A stretch of DNA of 64,000 bases from Nemertoderma westbladi (lineage: Eukaryota; Xenacoelomorpha; Nemertodermatida; Nemertodermatidae). The first letter of the stretch is position 1. Every line of letters begins with the position of its first letter. Below are positions 1 through 10,515 of the stretch, piece after piece. The notes below the pieces were generated by a model. The model did no database searches. It was not told the DNA's origin and saw only the letters and a program-made list of their open reading frames with translations. Location: positions 1 to 64,000 of the forward strand of contig JAUCBJ010000528.1 of the NCBI GenBank assembly GCA_032718475.1, read 5' to 3'. The position numbers and the translations under genes are program-made.

Positions 1-47
1 ACTGGAGAAGAAACTTATACCAACAGTGGTGATAATAGGATTTAATA

Positions 48-430
48 CGGGATGTCTGGTTGTTCCCTCGCGACGTCTGGTTGTTCCCTCGATACGTACG
101 GGATGTCTGGTTGTTCCCTCGCGACGTCTGGTTGTTCCCTCGATACGTACGGGATGTCTGGTTGTTCCCACGCGACGTCTGGTTGTTCCCTCGATACGTA
201 CGGGATGTCTGGTTGTTCCCACGCGACGTCTGGTTGTTCCCTCGATACGTACGGGATGTCTGGTTGTTCCTACGCGACGTCTAGTTGTTCCCTCGATACG
301 TACGGGATGTCTGGTTGTTCCCACGCGACGTCTGGTTGTTCCCTCGATACGTACGGGATGTCTGGTTGTTCCCACGCGACGTCTGGTTGTTCCCTCGATA
401 CGTACGGGATGTCTAGTTGTTCCCTCGCCA
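48..430. repeat. 51-bp minisatellite, about 7.5 copies
   Basis: Each 51-bp unit holds two related ~21-25 bp halves, both containing GTCTGGTTGTTCC, followed by a CGATACGTACGGG joint. Units differ mainly by one base in the first half (CCCTCG, CCCACG or CCTACG). Because 51 is a multiple of three and the unit lacks stops, three frames stay open; this is a by-product of the period, not evidence of a gene. Confidence 0.95.
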
Positions 431-1046
431 TGTCAAATCACAGACAGGTTTATTTGTTTGGAATATCTCTCGGGTTACTTTGGTGAACATTGATTGTTTT
501 TCAGGTATTGAGGTTAATAAAGATTGCGTCAGTATCGTTTGTTTTATGTAGATAAGGAATTTCTCTTTGAATCTAATTAGTTCAGAGAGTTCTACTGATA
601 TAAACGTTTAATAATTTATTACGTTTAGAAAGGTGTTTAGTAAAAGATCAATGACTCTTTATTTTATTGTTGTACACAATGTGTTTGTAATTGTGGTCTG
701 ATGGCATTTCTAAGTATCGTGACGTATTATGTCGTGTTTTTTTCTGTGGATATAATTTTTCATTTTTTGGAATATCCCCAGCTATCTATCTCTATATTGA
801 TTATTGGTAATGTGCTGATTTATTTTAATGCATAATAATTGATTAAGATATGTTTAGGAGATTAATTTAAATCGCAATTAAGAACAGATGTTATACGTAT
901 TTCAAGTAACCAAGTAACGATTGCCCGAAAATTGAATTCAATTCATTAGCGGTGGTAAACAAAAAGGGGCTTCAGTAGGAATTACCCCTGGTTGATTCTC
1001 CTAAAAAGTTTACTATATTGATATATTGCTGTGCTAGTAGTGTCTG
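431..1046. other. AT-rich intergenic sequence, no feature seen
   Basis: AT-rich, stop-dense sequence between two minisatellites. I see no coding region, RNA gene or recognisable transposon here. Confidence 0.6.
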
Positions 1047-1277
1047 GTTTGGTATGTACGATCTTAGTATTTACGATCTTAGTATGTACGATCTTAGTAT
1101 GTACGATCTTAGTATGTACGATCTTAGTATGTACGATCTTAGTATGTACGATCTTAGTATGCACGATCTTAGTATGCACGATCTTAGTATGTACGATCTT
1201 AGTATGTACGATCTTAGTATGCACGATCTTAGTATGTACGATCTTAGTATGTACGATCTTAGTATGTACGATCTTAA
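1047..1277. repeat. 15-bp minisatellite, about 15 copies
   Basis: Unit AGTATGTACGATCTT repeated head to tail; the main variants change TGTACG to TGCACG or TTTACG. The 15-bp period keeps frames open on both strands, so the short ORFs are artefacts. Confidence 0.95.
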
Positions 1278-2324
1278 TAATTTGAACTCATATCTATAAA
1301 TCGATGGAAAGTATAAGTACTATACGTAAAATTGTTAGTGAATCGAGAAGTTGATAGATAGTAGATTTGTATTAGTTATATACCACATATTTTTTGGAAA
1401 TGTATAAGTTTATATTTTTTCTTCTAACTGATGTACGTCATGACTATGTCTCTATTATATATATATATTATGATGGTTGAACAAACATATAGAGCGTGCA
1501 TTTTTTCTTGAGTTATTATTTAGGGAAATATTTATTAGTCCGAGTGCATTATAGCCTAAATAACAACTGGGAGCGGTATAAATGCCCGTATCCCTTATAC
1601 TGTATACCAAATTTGTTTACATTGTTGGCCTTGTTAATTTCCTTTATATTACGCCACCTAGCGAGGTATGCCAATACTGCTTTTTTACCGAATGTATATA
1701 TAGTGCAATTTAAATCATAATTATCAGACTCGGTATTATTTTACATACCCCACGTTGGGTTGCTAATAGGCCATACTTTTCAGCACTACAACACTACACT
1801 ACACTACACTACCGGTACATTTACGCTCATTCGCACTCACGTTTCTGTTATTCTACTATTCTGTTTGATATTGTTATTATTATTGCTTTGATTGTTATAC
1901 AATAAACTAACTGCTGAACTGGTTCAACCATCAGAAGAAGGGTTTTCCTCGATGTTATCCCTCAGTTAGCTTACAGAGTACTAGAGTAGCAGACTGCCGC
2001 TACTGGCTGACTGGAGAAAGTCACTGCAACGCCGCAATACTTCAGGTCGGTATCATATTTGCCAGCTGGTTACTGCCATTGACTGGCCCGAACTCCGGCA
2101 TTCAACGCACTGAGTGTGAGTGTCTCCCCCAAGTAACCTTATTGCAGTTGTGCTGTCTGTCCGCATTAGGCCTATACAAATCAGTTAAGCCTAATCGTCG
2201 TCGATGTTAATACCCTTCAGCCCTTTGCTTCGTGTGAGCGTGTGTCTGTGTGTAACAGTGTGGTAATGTGCCTGCGAATCCGCTAAACAACCCACGTAGG
2301 GCGCTAGAATCTCTCTAGCACCAA
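1278..2324. other. Intergenic sequence flanking BEL element 1
   Basis: AT-rich up to about 1740, then more balanced sequence with an ACACT microsatellite near 1787-1811 and a GT-rich patch near 2228-2260. The stretch from about 1740 could hold the missing 3' LTR of element 1 or a solo LTR, but I found no matching copy elsewhere in the window, so this stays open. Confidence 0.5.
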
Positions 2325-2469
2325 CATCTACTAAATAATCACTAAAATAACATTCTACTAAATAAAATTAAAGAAAACGATTATAATAAAATTACATAAT
2401 AATACATACATAAATATAAAATAAAAACAAATATAAAATGATATAGTCACACGCCCACTCCATATGTTA

Positions 2470-5400
2470 TTAAGTTATGGAGTCCCTAGATATTTGTCGG
2501 ATTAGGGAAGTGGTCGTAGGAAGAGTATCTTGCCTTCCATAGTTTCCGGACAGTTTTCGGTCTCTTTCCAATAAACATAAACGACCAGCTGGGCGATTGA
2601 GTTGTTGTGTTACTTTCTCCGCTCCCTTGGCCTGTCTAATCTTCGCCGTGGTAAGATGCGGAGGCCATTCTTCTTCTTCTTTACTTAAGAAGTCGGATCC
2701 ACCTAACCAGCCTGGAGTATCTATCAGTTCTTGAGGAGTTGCTCCTCTGGAAGCGATGTCGGCTGGATTAATCGTCCCAAGGCAATGTCTCCATTGATCT
2801 ACATTGGAGTTAATATCGTCATTATCTGAGGAGTATGGTGTTCCCTCAGTTGGATCGTCCACATCACTGCTCTCCACTTCCCATTCCTTTACTTGGTATA
2901 CCTGTTGTTGAGGTAATCTCTCTTTGAGAGTTCTACGGGAAGGGCCAGTGAAGTACCAACCTACTCTAGTTCTTACCGCATAGGTTTGTAGTGGCTGCGG
3001 TTGAGCAGGCCGTTTCTCCAATGTCTCGAGCGCCTCATGCGCGTTTTGGCCGATGAGTATTTGCACTCCAGGATAATCTGTCTGGAATCGAGGTATCTTA
3101 AGACGTTGGATGCTCTCATCCTCGTCCCAATTATAAAGGTCTGCTTGAGTAGTAGCGAAGTTCTTTATAGCTACCATTTTTACCGACCTTATACCTTGTG
3201 CTCCTAATTTATCCTGGGGGGTGGACAACACACCTACATAGTAGTCTGCCGTTAGGGTAGATTTCCAAACCTGCATAATTCCTGACATATTTAATTTAGT
3301 CCGGAATTTGGGTTGTCCAGCAAAGATATCTTCGGCTAGTTCTTGATCGATGAATGTTCCTGTGCTGCCGGAGTCAAGGAGGGCGTTCACTATGTAACTT
3401 TTGTTAGGACCGTGAACTCTTACCTGCACTACAGGAAATTCTCTGATTCCTACGTTGGAAGTTGGAGCTTTCCAAGATGGTTGTTTGGCAAAAGTAGTTG
3501 GGGGAAACTCATTGTTGGTGTCCTTTCCATAAGTAAGTGCTCGATACACTGCGGTATTGATTAGATAACAGGATTCGTTGGCGTCGGAGAATTCGTCAGT
3601 ATAGAATCCTTCCATCTCAGACTCCTGATCAGTGTCATTTACATCACTGAATTGGACATGTAGTTCGGGCTCACTTACCTGACTCTGTTTGTCTCGTTCG
3701 AACTCACTGTGTAACAAGATGTGATGTTTCGCGCCACACTTTGCACACTTTATGTCGGAGTAACAGGTTCGCCGTTGGTGTCCTGATCTGAGGCAATTAT
3801 AGCATAACCGCTTATTCCACAGGACTGTACGTCTGTCTACAAGGGATTTCTTTAGAAATTCAGCACACGCACTCAAACGGTGGGGCCCGTCGCACAGCGC
3901 ACATTTTGGTTTGATGTTACTCACCTTACCTTGGGTAACGTTATGCACTCTCGTTCTTTCTTCGGGCTTTCTTCCGTGAATTCTCTTAGGAGACGTAGGA
4001 GGAGTTGTTGTTACCTGTTCTCTCCTGTCACTGGTTCGAGACTTGTATTTACTTACGTCTTTATAGGTCTTCTTGTCATAGTAAGATTTTGCTGTGTCTT
4101 TCCCGCTGTCCTCTTCTTGAGAAGCTTGGCTTTCGCCGTCGTCAGTATAACACACTGGTATTATCCTTCTCCTAGAAACGGGTTTCTCACTTACCTTATT
4201 TTCCGATGTTTTCTCTCTGGACTGCTTTATGAGTTGTAATTTTACTTCACTATCTAAGAAGGACATGAGATCAGCCATGGTAGGACTTCGTCGTTGTTGT
4301 TCATTCATGTACAACACTTTCTTGTCCCAGCGTGTACATACTCCACCCTTTGGTAAAGTAGAGACTACGGCTCCAATAACCATTGAACTCTGATATTCAT
4401 GAGACTTACCTAACCAGTCCAATTGTCTACAGATCTCCTGAATTTCATCGGAAAACTCTATAATCCCGCTACTAAGGAAGTGTCGGGGGGCTACTAATTT
4501 TGCATACAAATACTTAGCTATGTTATCCTTGTTACCATACCTGATGTTTAATGTATACCAAACTTGTCTTAATCCTTCTGGATGTCCAATAAACTTTAAC
4601 GCCATTAACTTGGGAGGTCCTTCCAAGCACTTGATGAGGAACCTAAGTTTCTCTCCGTTAGATAGCACAGAGTTCTGTATGCTGTCTTTGTAATATTCGT
4701 TGAAAGGTAACCATTTCATCTCATCTCCATTGAATTTGACGATCTCTCCCACTTTGACCGCTTGGCGGGCTTCTGTTCTAGCCATCTGCCGCGTAAAGCT
4801 TTCTTGGGCCATCGTGTTATTTAATATCGAATTATCGGTATATAAATTTCTCGGATCAGTATCAGGTCTATAGGGAATATCATTAATAACAGGTCTATAA
4901 TCACCCTTAATAGGATTTGCTATAGGGGTTTCTACTTCACTAGCAGTATAGATGCGTGTAGGCTCCACACCTTGCGCATGTAAGACTTCAGACCTAACAG
5001 GTTGACACAATGTTACAGGGGGTATTGGTATTCCCTTTTGTATATTGACTAATTTGTCGCGTTCTAGCGCGATACTTTGCTGCACTTCTTGCAATTCGGC
5101 CCTACTTTCCCTTACTGTTCCCTTAAGCTGGTGTACAGTCTCCTGCATCTGTCCGAGCAGGAGATTCATCCCCCACCGTCCCTCCTCTACCCACTCAACC
5201 GCCGAAGCGGGAGTCGCCAACATAGTAGCGGGCTGACGCGGGACGACGGGAGACAAATCTTTGATTTCTCTCTCAGCTTCCAGGACAGGGATATTCTCAT
5301 GGACTGTTCTACCGGGTACAGGCAGTGTAGTACTGTGTAAGGGGAATTTAGAGTTAAGCTCTGGAAGTACAGGGGTCTCTAACACAGAAGTGACTTTGGG

Positions 5401-6807
5401 AACGACAGGCCTAATTATTTCAGGCTCATCAACTATTGTAGGGAGTCTTTTGACCTGAATAGTTTGGTATGTGGGTTCCGTACTCGCTAAGTCTGTGCTA
5501 GCTAGTTGTCTTCTAACAGCTGGGGGCAAATCAGGCAATTTGTGACGATGAGATGTTTTTCTACGCCTGCTTAGACGAGATCTATTTCCTCCGCCTTCAG
5601 GATCGGTGGTTTCACTTTCTTCCGACGATGTGTATCCCTGGCGTTTGGGAGTAGATTTTCTCATCATTTGCATGTGACTAGCAGTTAACTGTTTATTTAT
5701 GTTGTCTTGCGTCTCTTGCAGATTTTCCAACTCCAGTTGGGCAGTCTCCTCAAAGGCTCTCCGTTCTGCTTCTGCCACTGCCTTTGCTGCTGCCACAGTC
5801 GCTTTTCTTTCTGCTTCGGCTTCTGCCGCCGCTGCCTTTCTTTCTGCTTCTGCTTCTGCCGCCGCTGTTACTGCAGTCGCTTTTCTTTCTGCTTCGGCTT
5901 CTGCCGCCGCTGCCTTTCTTTCTGCTTCTGCTTCTGCCGCCGCTGTTACTGCAGCTGCCTTTCTTTCTGCTTCCACTTCGGCCATTGCCGCTGTTACTGC
6001 AGCTGCCTTTCGGTCCTCTATCCGTTTTTTCTTTACTAGTTCTTCTTGGACTCTAGTGAGTCGGAGTTTCTCATCAAACTCAGCTTGGTTAGCAGCTAAC
6101 ATTTCAGCATCGATTGCGTCCAACACAAGCTTGGTTCCTTCACTATTAGGGCGAAGTCCAGACAGTCGTCTCCTCAACTCTTCGTCTCCTATGAATCGCT
6201 GATAGTCTGACAGATAGATGTCAATGGCGTCTCTAGTTCGCGGCTTCTCTGCTGCTGTTAATTCGCTTTCCACTTCGCTTTCCACCTCGCTTTCCACTTC
6301 GCTTTCCACCTCACTTTCCACTTCGCTTTCCACCTCACTTTCCACTTCGCTTTCCACCTCACTTTCCACTTCGCTTTCCACCTCACTTTCCACTTGAGAA
6401 GAAGTGGCGTCGGTTGATTCTTCATAGGTTGGCCGCTCATCATAAACCGTATCCACCATCTTCGCTCCGCTTTCGGGCGTCCGCTCAACAGTATCCGAAC
6501 TACTGGAGCTATCGGGCCGCTGAGAACTAGGTTCTTGGCTAGGAGGTTGCTGCTGTTTTATAGCTTCTTCTTGATCCCGCTTGACTTGGGCCCGAGTGCC
6601 TATGGCAGACCAACGGCGCTTCACTAACTTCGCAAATTGCGAAATCTTTTCTACCAACCTAGGTTCTGACACAACCACTGCAGGGGTTGCCCTTCTTACA
6701 GTATGAGGGGTTTCAGACCTCGGTCTGGGATTCTCTACACTTTGATCTGAGAAACAGGCTGTTGTTTCTAGGAGACTATCTGACAGAGTTTGCCTTGTGT
6801 CAGCCAT
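2470..6807 (-). CDS. BEL/Pao gag-protease polyprotein, pol deleted
   Basis: The start is placed at the ATG at 6807 (protein begins MADTRQTL), which matches the start of element 2; the frame is open slightly further upstream but has no earlier ATG. In order it contains a Ser/Gln-rich N terminus, a VESE repeat, an Ala/Glu/Lys/Arg helical region, a DUF1759-type gag domain, zinc knuckles (CALCDGPHRLSAC, CYNCLRSGHQRRTC, then a CxxC pair with two histidines), and a DUF1758 aspartic protease with LLDSGSTGTFID. After the protease the frame jumps to a short piece from the end of the RNase H region (NPADIASRG), then to the last ~40 residues of pol. Relative to element 2 it lacks about 180 codons near the N terminus, about 590 spanning RT, the Pao peptidase region and most of RNase H, and about 570 spanning integrase. 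All three gaps preserve frame and there is no internal stop. Whether it is translated is unknown. Confidence 0.88.
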   Translation of the reverse strand: MADTRQTLSDSLLETTACFSDQSVENPRPRSETPHTVRRATPAVVVSEPRLVEKISQFAKLVKRRWSAIGTRAQVKRDQEEAIKQQQPPSQEPSSQRPDSSSSSDTVERTPESGAKMVDTVYDERPTYEESTDATSSQVESEVESEVESEVESEVESEVESEVESEVESEVESEVESEVESELTAAEKPRTRDAIDIYLSDYQRFIGDEELRRRLSGLRPNSEGTKLVLDAIDAEMLAANQAEFDEKLRLTRVQEELVKKKRIEDRKAAAVTAAMAEVEAERKAAAVTAAAEAEAERKAAAAEAEAERKATAVTAAAEAEAERKAAAAEAEAERKATVAAAKAVAEAERRAFEETAQLELENLQETQDNINKQLTASHMQMMRKSTPKRQGYTSSEESETTDPEGGGNRSRLSRRRKTSHRHKLPDLPPAVRRQLASTDLASTEPTYQTIQVKRLPTIVDEPEIIRPVVPKVTSVLETPVLPELNSKFPLHSTTLPVPGRTVHENIPVLEAEREIKDLSPVVPRQPATMLATPASAVEWVEEGRWGMNLLLGQMQETVHQLKGTVRESRAELQEVQQSIALERDKLVNIQKGIPIPPVTLCQPVRSEVLHAQGVEPTRIYTASEVETPIANPIKGDYRPVINDIPYRPDTDPRNLYTDNSILNNTMAQESFTRQMARTEARQAVKVGEIVKFNGDEMKWLPFNEYYKDSIQNSVLSNGEKLRFLIKCLEGPPKLMALKFIGHPEGLRQVWYTLNIRYGNKDNIAKYLYAKLVAPRHFLSSGIIEFSDEIQEICRQLDWLGKSHEYQSSMVIGAVVSTLPKGGVCTRWDKKVLYMNEQQRRSPTMADLMSFLDSEVKLQLIKQSREKTSENKVSEKPVSRRRIIPVCYTDDGESQASQEEDSGKDTAKSYYDKKTYKDVSKYKSRTSDRREQVTTTPPTSPKRIHGRKPEERTRVHNVTQGKVSNIKPKCALCDGPHRLSACAEFLKKSLVDRRTVLWNKRLCYNCLRSGHQRRTCYSDIKCAKCGAKHHILLHSEFERDKQSQVSEPELHVQFSDVNDTDQESEMEGFYTDEFSDANESCYLINTAVYRALTYGKDTNNEFPPTTFAKQPSWKAPTSNVGIREFPVVQVRVHGPNKSYIVNALLDSGSTGTFIDQELAEDIFAGQPKFRTKLNMSGIMQVWKSTLTADYYVGVLSTPQDKLGAQGIRSVKMVAIKNFATTQADLYNWDEDESIQRLKIPRFQTDYPGVQILIGQNAHEALETLEKRPAQPQPLQTYAVRTRVGWYFTGPSRRTLKERLPQQQVYQVKEWEVESSDVDDPTEGTPYSSDNDDINSNVDQWRHCLGTINPADIASRGATPQELIDTPGWLGGSDFLSKEEEEWPPHLTTAKIRQAKGAEKVTQQLNRPAGRLCLLERDRKLSGNYGRQDTLPTTTSLIRQISRDSIT
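5760..6012 (-). repeat. In-frame Ala/Glu/Arg-Lys repeat of gag
   Basis: Imperfect repeats encoding AEAEAERKAA-like blocks, probably a long charged helix or coiled coil. Element 2 carries the same motif in fewer copies (about 23195-23320), so copy number has changed since the two diverged. Confidence 0.8.
6263..6394 (-). repeat. 12-bp in-frame repeat encoding VESE x11
   Basis: Eleven 12-bp units encode Val-Glu-Ser-Glu. Element 2 has a single VESE at the same place (SQVESEETAAEKP), so this is a lineage-specific expansion inside gag. Units alternate between two synonymous forms, which suggests growth as 24-bp dimers. Confidence 0.92.
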
Positions 6808-8169
6808 GTTTGATTGTACAGTCAAATGCCTACTGCTATATTACAGTTAAAGCAAGTCTAGTAATTCAGTATCACTGTTAGCCTAATAATTAAACACTGC
6901 TACTCAGTGTAGCGTGATATATATATAATATATTAGAATACCGGTATGCTTATAATATATATATAAGTATTATTACAGACTAGATTTGTCACAGAGTACC
7001 GGTATATAATTTTAGCACAAATATATATAAATATATAATAGGCCTATCGTGAATACCGGTATGCAGCTTACACTTATAGTATATAAGTATAATTCTGGAC
7101 TAGAATTAATTACAGAATACCGGTATGATTTCAGCACAAATCCATAGAAATAAATATAATAAGCCTATGGTAAATACCGGTATGTCAATTATTTTAGAAT
7201 AATTGAATTTCTGAATATTTTAGGGTTACTTGGTTACTTTAACTTACTTTATTACCGTTATTTAAGCAGCAGTCCAACTGATATTGAGACCTAGTTGTTG
7301 TATGGCAGGCCTACTATTTATAAATCGTTTGAGTTGATTTATAATGGATATATACCCGTTTAAAATGGGTTTTTGTCAATATTTGAAATAAATGTTATTA
7401 TTTCTGGGGGGTCACTACACAGAAGCTGTGCGCTCTCAGTGAAGTGCTATTTATTTGACACTAAAACTGATAATTCTAATTTACCTAAGTTACTTAATAC
7501 TACAAATTACGTATGATACGGGTGAGATTAAATCTCTAATTAAACACAACAAAAATATTACGTACGAATTTTTAGGGTAATTTTACAGGAAGTCTACAGA
7601 CCAGTCTAACAAAGGGTTAGAATTCTGGTTATTACAACGGACAGGGTACTACGGTATTTGAAAATAATAAGTAGTAGTAAATATATTGCACTGTCCAGAT
7701 AGGAAAATACCACCGCCTGACGACCTATAACCGTATCGCTATAGGTACTACGTTATGTATCACGGAGTGTTCCTACCTAGAAGTTAATTACCGCGGACTA
7801 CCAGATCCAGCGTGCCTATTAACCACTTTACAACACAAATATACTGCCTACACACTAATTACTTCGGAAAGCACTGTACACTAAACCCTAAATTAGGTAC
7901 AAGTACTGGTACAACAAATAATCAGTAGTTAAATATACTTGAACAGTTAAAAGAACCACGGCATCTGCTGGAGTGACCAGAGCACAAAGTCACCAGTCTT
8001 GTCCTACGCCAAGCAGCCCGTGTAGTACCGGGGTTAATTTAACTATAACGGTATGTGTAACAAACACAATTACTGTAGGAATAAACTTGGGGACATGAAT
8101 GTTGCGAATAATCGCATAAACTCTGAATAATAAATATTACGCTACCCGTACAGAATACTCAAACAAAAT

Positions 8170-8690
8170 ACAAACCAAACGCTGGCAGACTACCACCAAG
8201 CCTAAATAAACTACTGTATGTGCAGATTCCAAAACGGTTAGTTAGTATGCGTTCTAACACGGTAGTACGACTTATTCTTTAAGAGGGGATTGACCTTACA
8301 GTTATGACTGCCCCAACTTACTAACTGGCACTTTATCAGACAAACTCTACACAAGCAGCAATCTCTTCAGACCTAATAATAGCTAGACAACAATCCAGCC
8401 TACAAAATATCTGAGTAATAACTATTACGGTACCTGAACAGACTACACAAACAAACACAGGCCAAAACGCTGGCAGAATACTGTCAAGCCTAAATAAACT
8501 ACAGTATGTGCAGATTCCAAAATTATTAGTTAGTATGCGTTCTAACACGGTAGTACGACTTATTCTTTAAGAGGGGATTGACCTTACAGCAATGGCTGCC
8601 CCAACTTACTAACTGGCACTCTATCGGACAAACTCTACACACGCCGTAATCTCTCCAAACCCAACAACAATCCGGCCTACAGTTATCTGA
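8170..8690. repeat. ~288-bp tandem duplication in BEL 1 leader
   Basis: The segment containing AAGAGGGGATTGACCTTACA occurs at 8281 and again at 8569, with CAGATTCCAAAA and AACACGGTAGTACGAC in both copies and a partial third copy on the left. The same duplication is seen in inverted form in the leader of element 2. Confidence 0.85.
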
Positions 8691-8863
8691 ACAATCTGAG
8701 CAGACTTACACGTCTTCAGCTCAATATTAACTTACTAGGAAATAAAACTGACAGAAATAGACCTAAGTAAAATCCCAATAAAAATCAGGCGTCCCCGATT
8801 TAATATCGAGACCTACCGGTATACAATAATCAAATCGAATAATACTAATGTACTTATACTGGA

Positions 8864-9000
8864 AGTACCGGTTAGGACAGTTGGGCCTACGGACCTACAG
8901 AAGTACCGGTTCTGGCAGTTGGACCTACTGACCTACAGCAGTACCGGTTCTGGCAGTTGGGCCTACTGACCTACAGAAGTACCGGTTCAGGTTTACCGGT
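8864..9000. repeat. 38-bp tandem repeat with TACCGGT, four copies
   Basis: GTACCGGTT recurs at about 8864, 8903, 8941 and 8979, each followed by CAGTTGG and GACCTACAG. Mirrored at 19790-19965 in the other leader. Confidence 0.85.
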
Positions 9001-10299
9001 TGACCGGTACTTTCAACTTTATTGCTAACTGCAATAAAGTCAATGACTGTTATTGTACGCGCTTTTGGAAGACCTTTAGCAGTTTAACCTGCCAAAATTT
9101 ATATGTCTTTTGGTTTATAAATATACTTTAGAAGATGACAAATATTTAATACCAATAAACACAACATTAGCAGAAGCCAGCCTAGTGCGCGTCCATTCAC
9201 CCGCTGGATATTCCCGGGAGACTGGATTCTGAGGGCTTAAATTATTATTGCAGTGAAGCTTACTGTATTGTATTATTCGATTGATCGTTAATAATTAATT
9301 TCTGACTAATATTATTTACTTTCGGGAAATATTGACAGTTCCTTTAGGACGTGGCGCTCTATCTAAGTAAACCGAGATATGACTTACACTAATCACAACG
9401 GTAAGTCGGTAAGGCTTAAGATTCACGTATGAGGCGCATTCTTTAGGAAATGCTTAGTTATCAATCACAATCATGCACACTACCGGTAACACACAATACT
9501 GCTCACTAATTTGCCGACCGTGAATGAATTTTATCATATATAAAGCGAACAGCAATTGACTCATGTAGGGCTTATCAAATAGCATTAAATTCACTACAAA
9601 CCACAATAATATAAGTCGCAATCGCTATATATAACCCGTCTCTCTAACCTGTAGTGTATCAAGAAAATTGGGAAATTTGGGTTCTTTATATATGTTCTCC
9701 AAATGATATTCAACCAAAACACAACAGTAAATAGCAGTATAATAATGTATGTTAAACAGTAATAACAACAAAGTATTGAATTGTGAATGGATTTGACTGA
9801 TAACAGTCATACGCTCTATAATTTAAGCCTACTAATGTTTCTTCTTAAAGTATGAAACGAATTGACTCTAGAGCCGTTGTTCCTGGCCTAGATAGCAATA
9901 ACACAAAGTATCAAGTAAAAACAGTAAGACTGAACACTCTCCTTATGATCGGCCGAAAAGCTACACGTCGACAGGAAAAATCGCTCTGATTGGCTCAAGC
10001 CAAACAAAGAACCATGCGTCCAATGGCTGTTTCCATGTCAGCAACCGGCTGTTGGATGTCGTAATATGAATCATCACGGCCAAGCTGTGAAAGGCATTTG
10101 GTGCATTGCAGGTTTTTTGCCTTCTATGTCCGCTAAAACACGTATATAGCAGAATGACTTTTATGTCCGTGAAAACACCTGTAACGGCACCTTGCGGGCG
10201 AGGGGAATATATGTACAGTTAGAGAACCTTTTTAGAGTATTCCAGCGCCTGGGGGGAAACTGGATTGCGAAGCAAAAGGGGCCAGTTATATCCCACAGA

Positions 10300-10515
10300 A
10301 GCTTTTACAGAGCGCCGGGCCAACAATCTAGTGGTTGTAGGTTCAGCCCCGCCAGGGTTCACTCAGCCTGTCATCCACTGGGGTCGATAAAATGAGTACC
10401 AGTTAAATAACTGGGAGCAAATCTTGGGATAGGAGTAGCGCCCACCCCTACCTACCCCCGGGTAGCAGTGCTATCGAAAGAGGAGCCTTTGGGTCGCCTC
10501 CGGCTTTGGCTGACT
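10300..10515 (+). mobile_element. Probable tRNA-derived SINE
   Basis: Contains GTAGGTTCAGCCCC, close to a pol III B box (GWTCRANNC with one mismatch), then CACTCAGCCTGTCATCC and GGGGTCGATAAAATGAGTA. That last string resembles a conserved body found in SINEs of several marine invertebrates. It ends in a TTTGCTTGCTTGAACCC tail. The A box is not clear and the boundaries are approximate. A database match is needed to settle it. Confidence 0.45.

Larger units (their letters stand above)
2325..10205 (-). mobile_element. BEL/Pao retrotransposon 1, internally deleted
   Basis: In minus-strand order: a ~3.4-kb leader (10205-6808), a gag-protease ORF (6807-2470), and an AT-rich 3' untranslated stretch whose similarity to element 2 ends near 2325. 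It is homologous along its whole length to the plus-strand element at 18572-30980, in inverted orientation. RT, RNase H and integrase are missing, so it could move only with help in trans. I could not find a pair of LTRs, so both outer limits are the limits of homology to element 2, not proven element ends. Confidence 0.85.
6808..10205 (-). repeat. Left arm of inverted repeat: BEL 1 leader
   Basis: About 3.4 kb upstream of gag, matched in reverse orientation by 18572-22006. By eye the arms are clearly alignable but not identical, so this is old duplication or independent insertion, not a recent assembly duplicate. From gag outward it holds ~115-120 bp imperfect repeats with TACCGGTA (about 6930-7190), a ~288-bp tandem duplication (8170-8690) and a 38-bp repeat (8864-9000). 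A TATA-like TTTATATATGA lies on the minus strand near 9537. No ORF of note. Confidence 0.85.

Noticed and set aside
26-493. Three overlapping frames in the 51-bp minisatellite
   Set aside because: Three frames open at once over identical repeats is a period effect.
2470-6807. Explaining the BEL 1 deletions as excised introns copied back from spliced RNA
   Set aside because: The integrase-deletion junction keeps the GT that should have been removed, and the RT-deletion junction has extra bases; neither matches a clean GT-AG excision.
6808-10205. Reading the 3.4-kb BEL leader as an LTR
   Set aside because: It does not recur downstream of either pol in direct orientation; it recurs only as the inverted leader of the other element.
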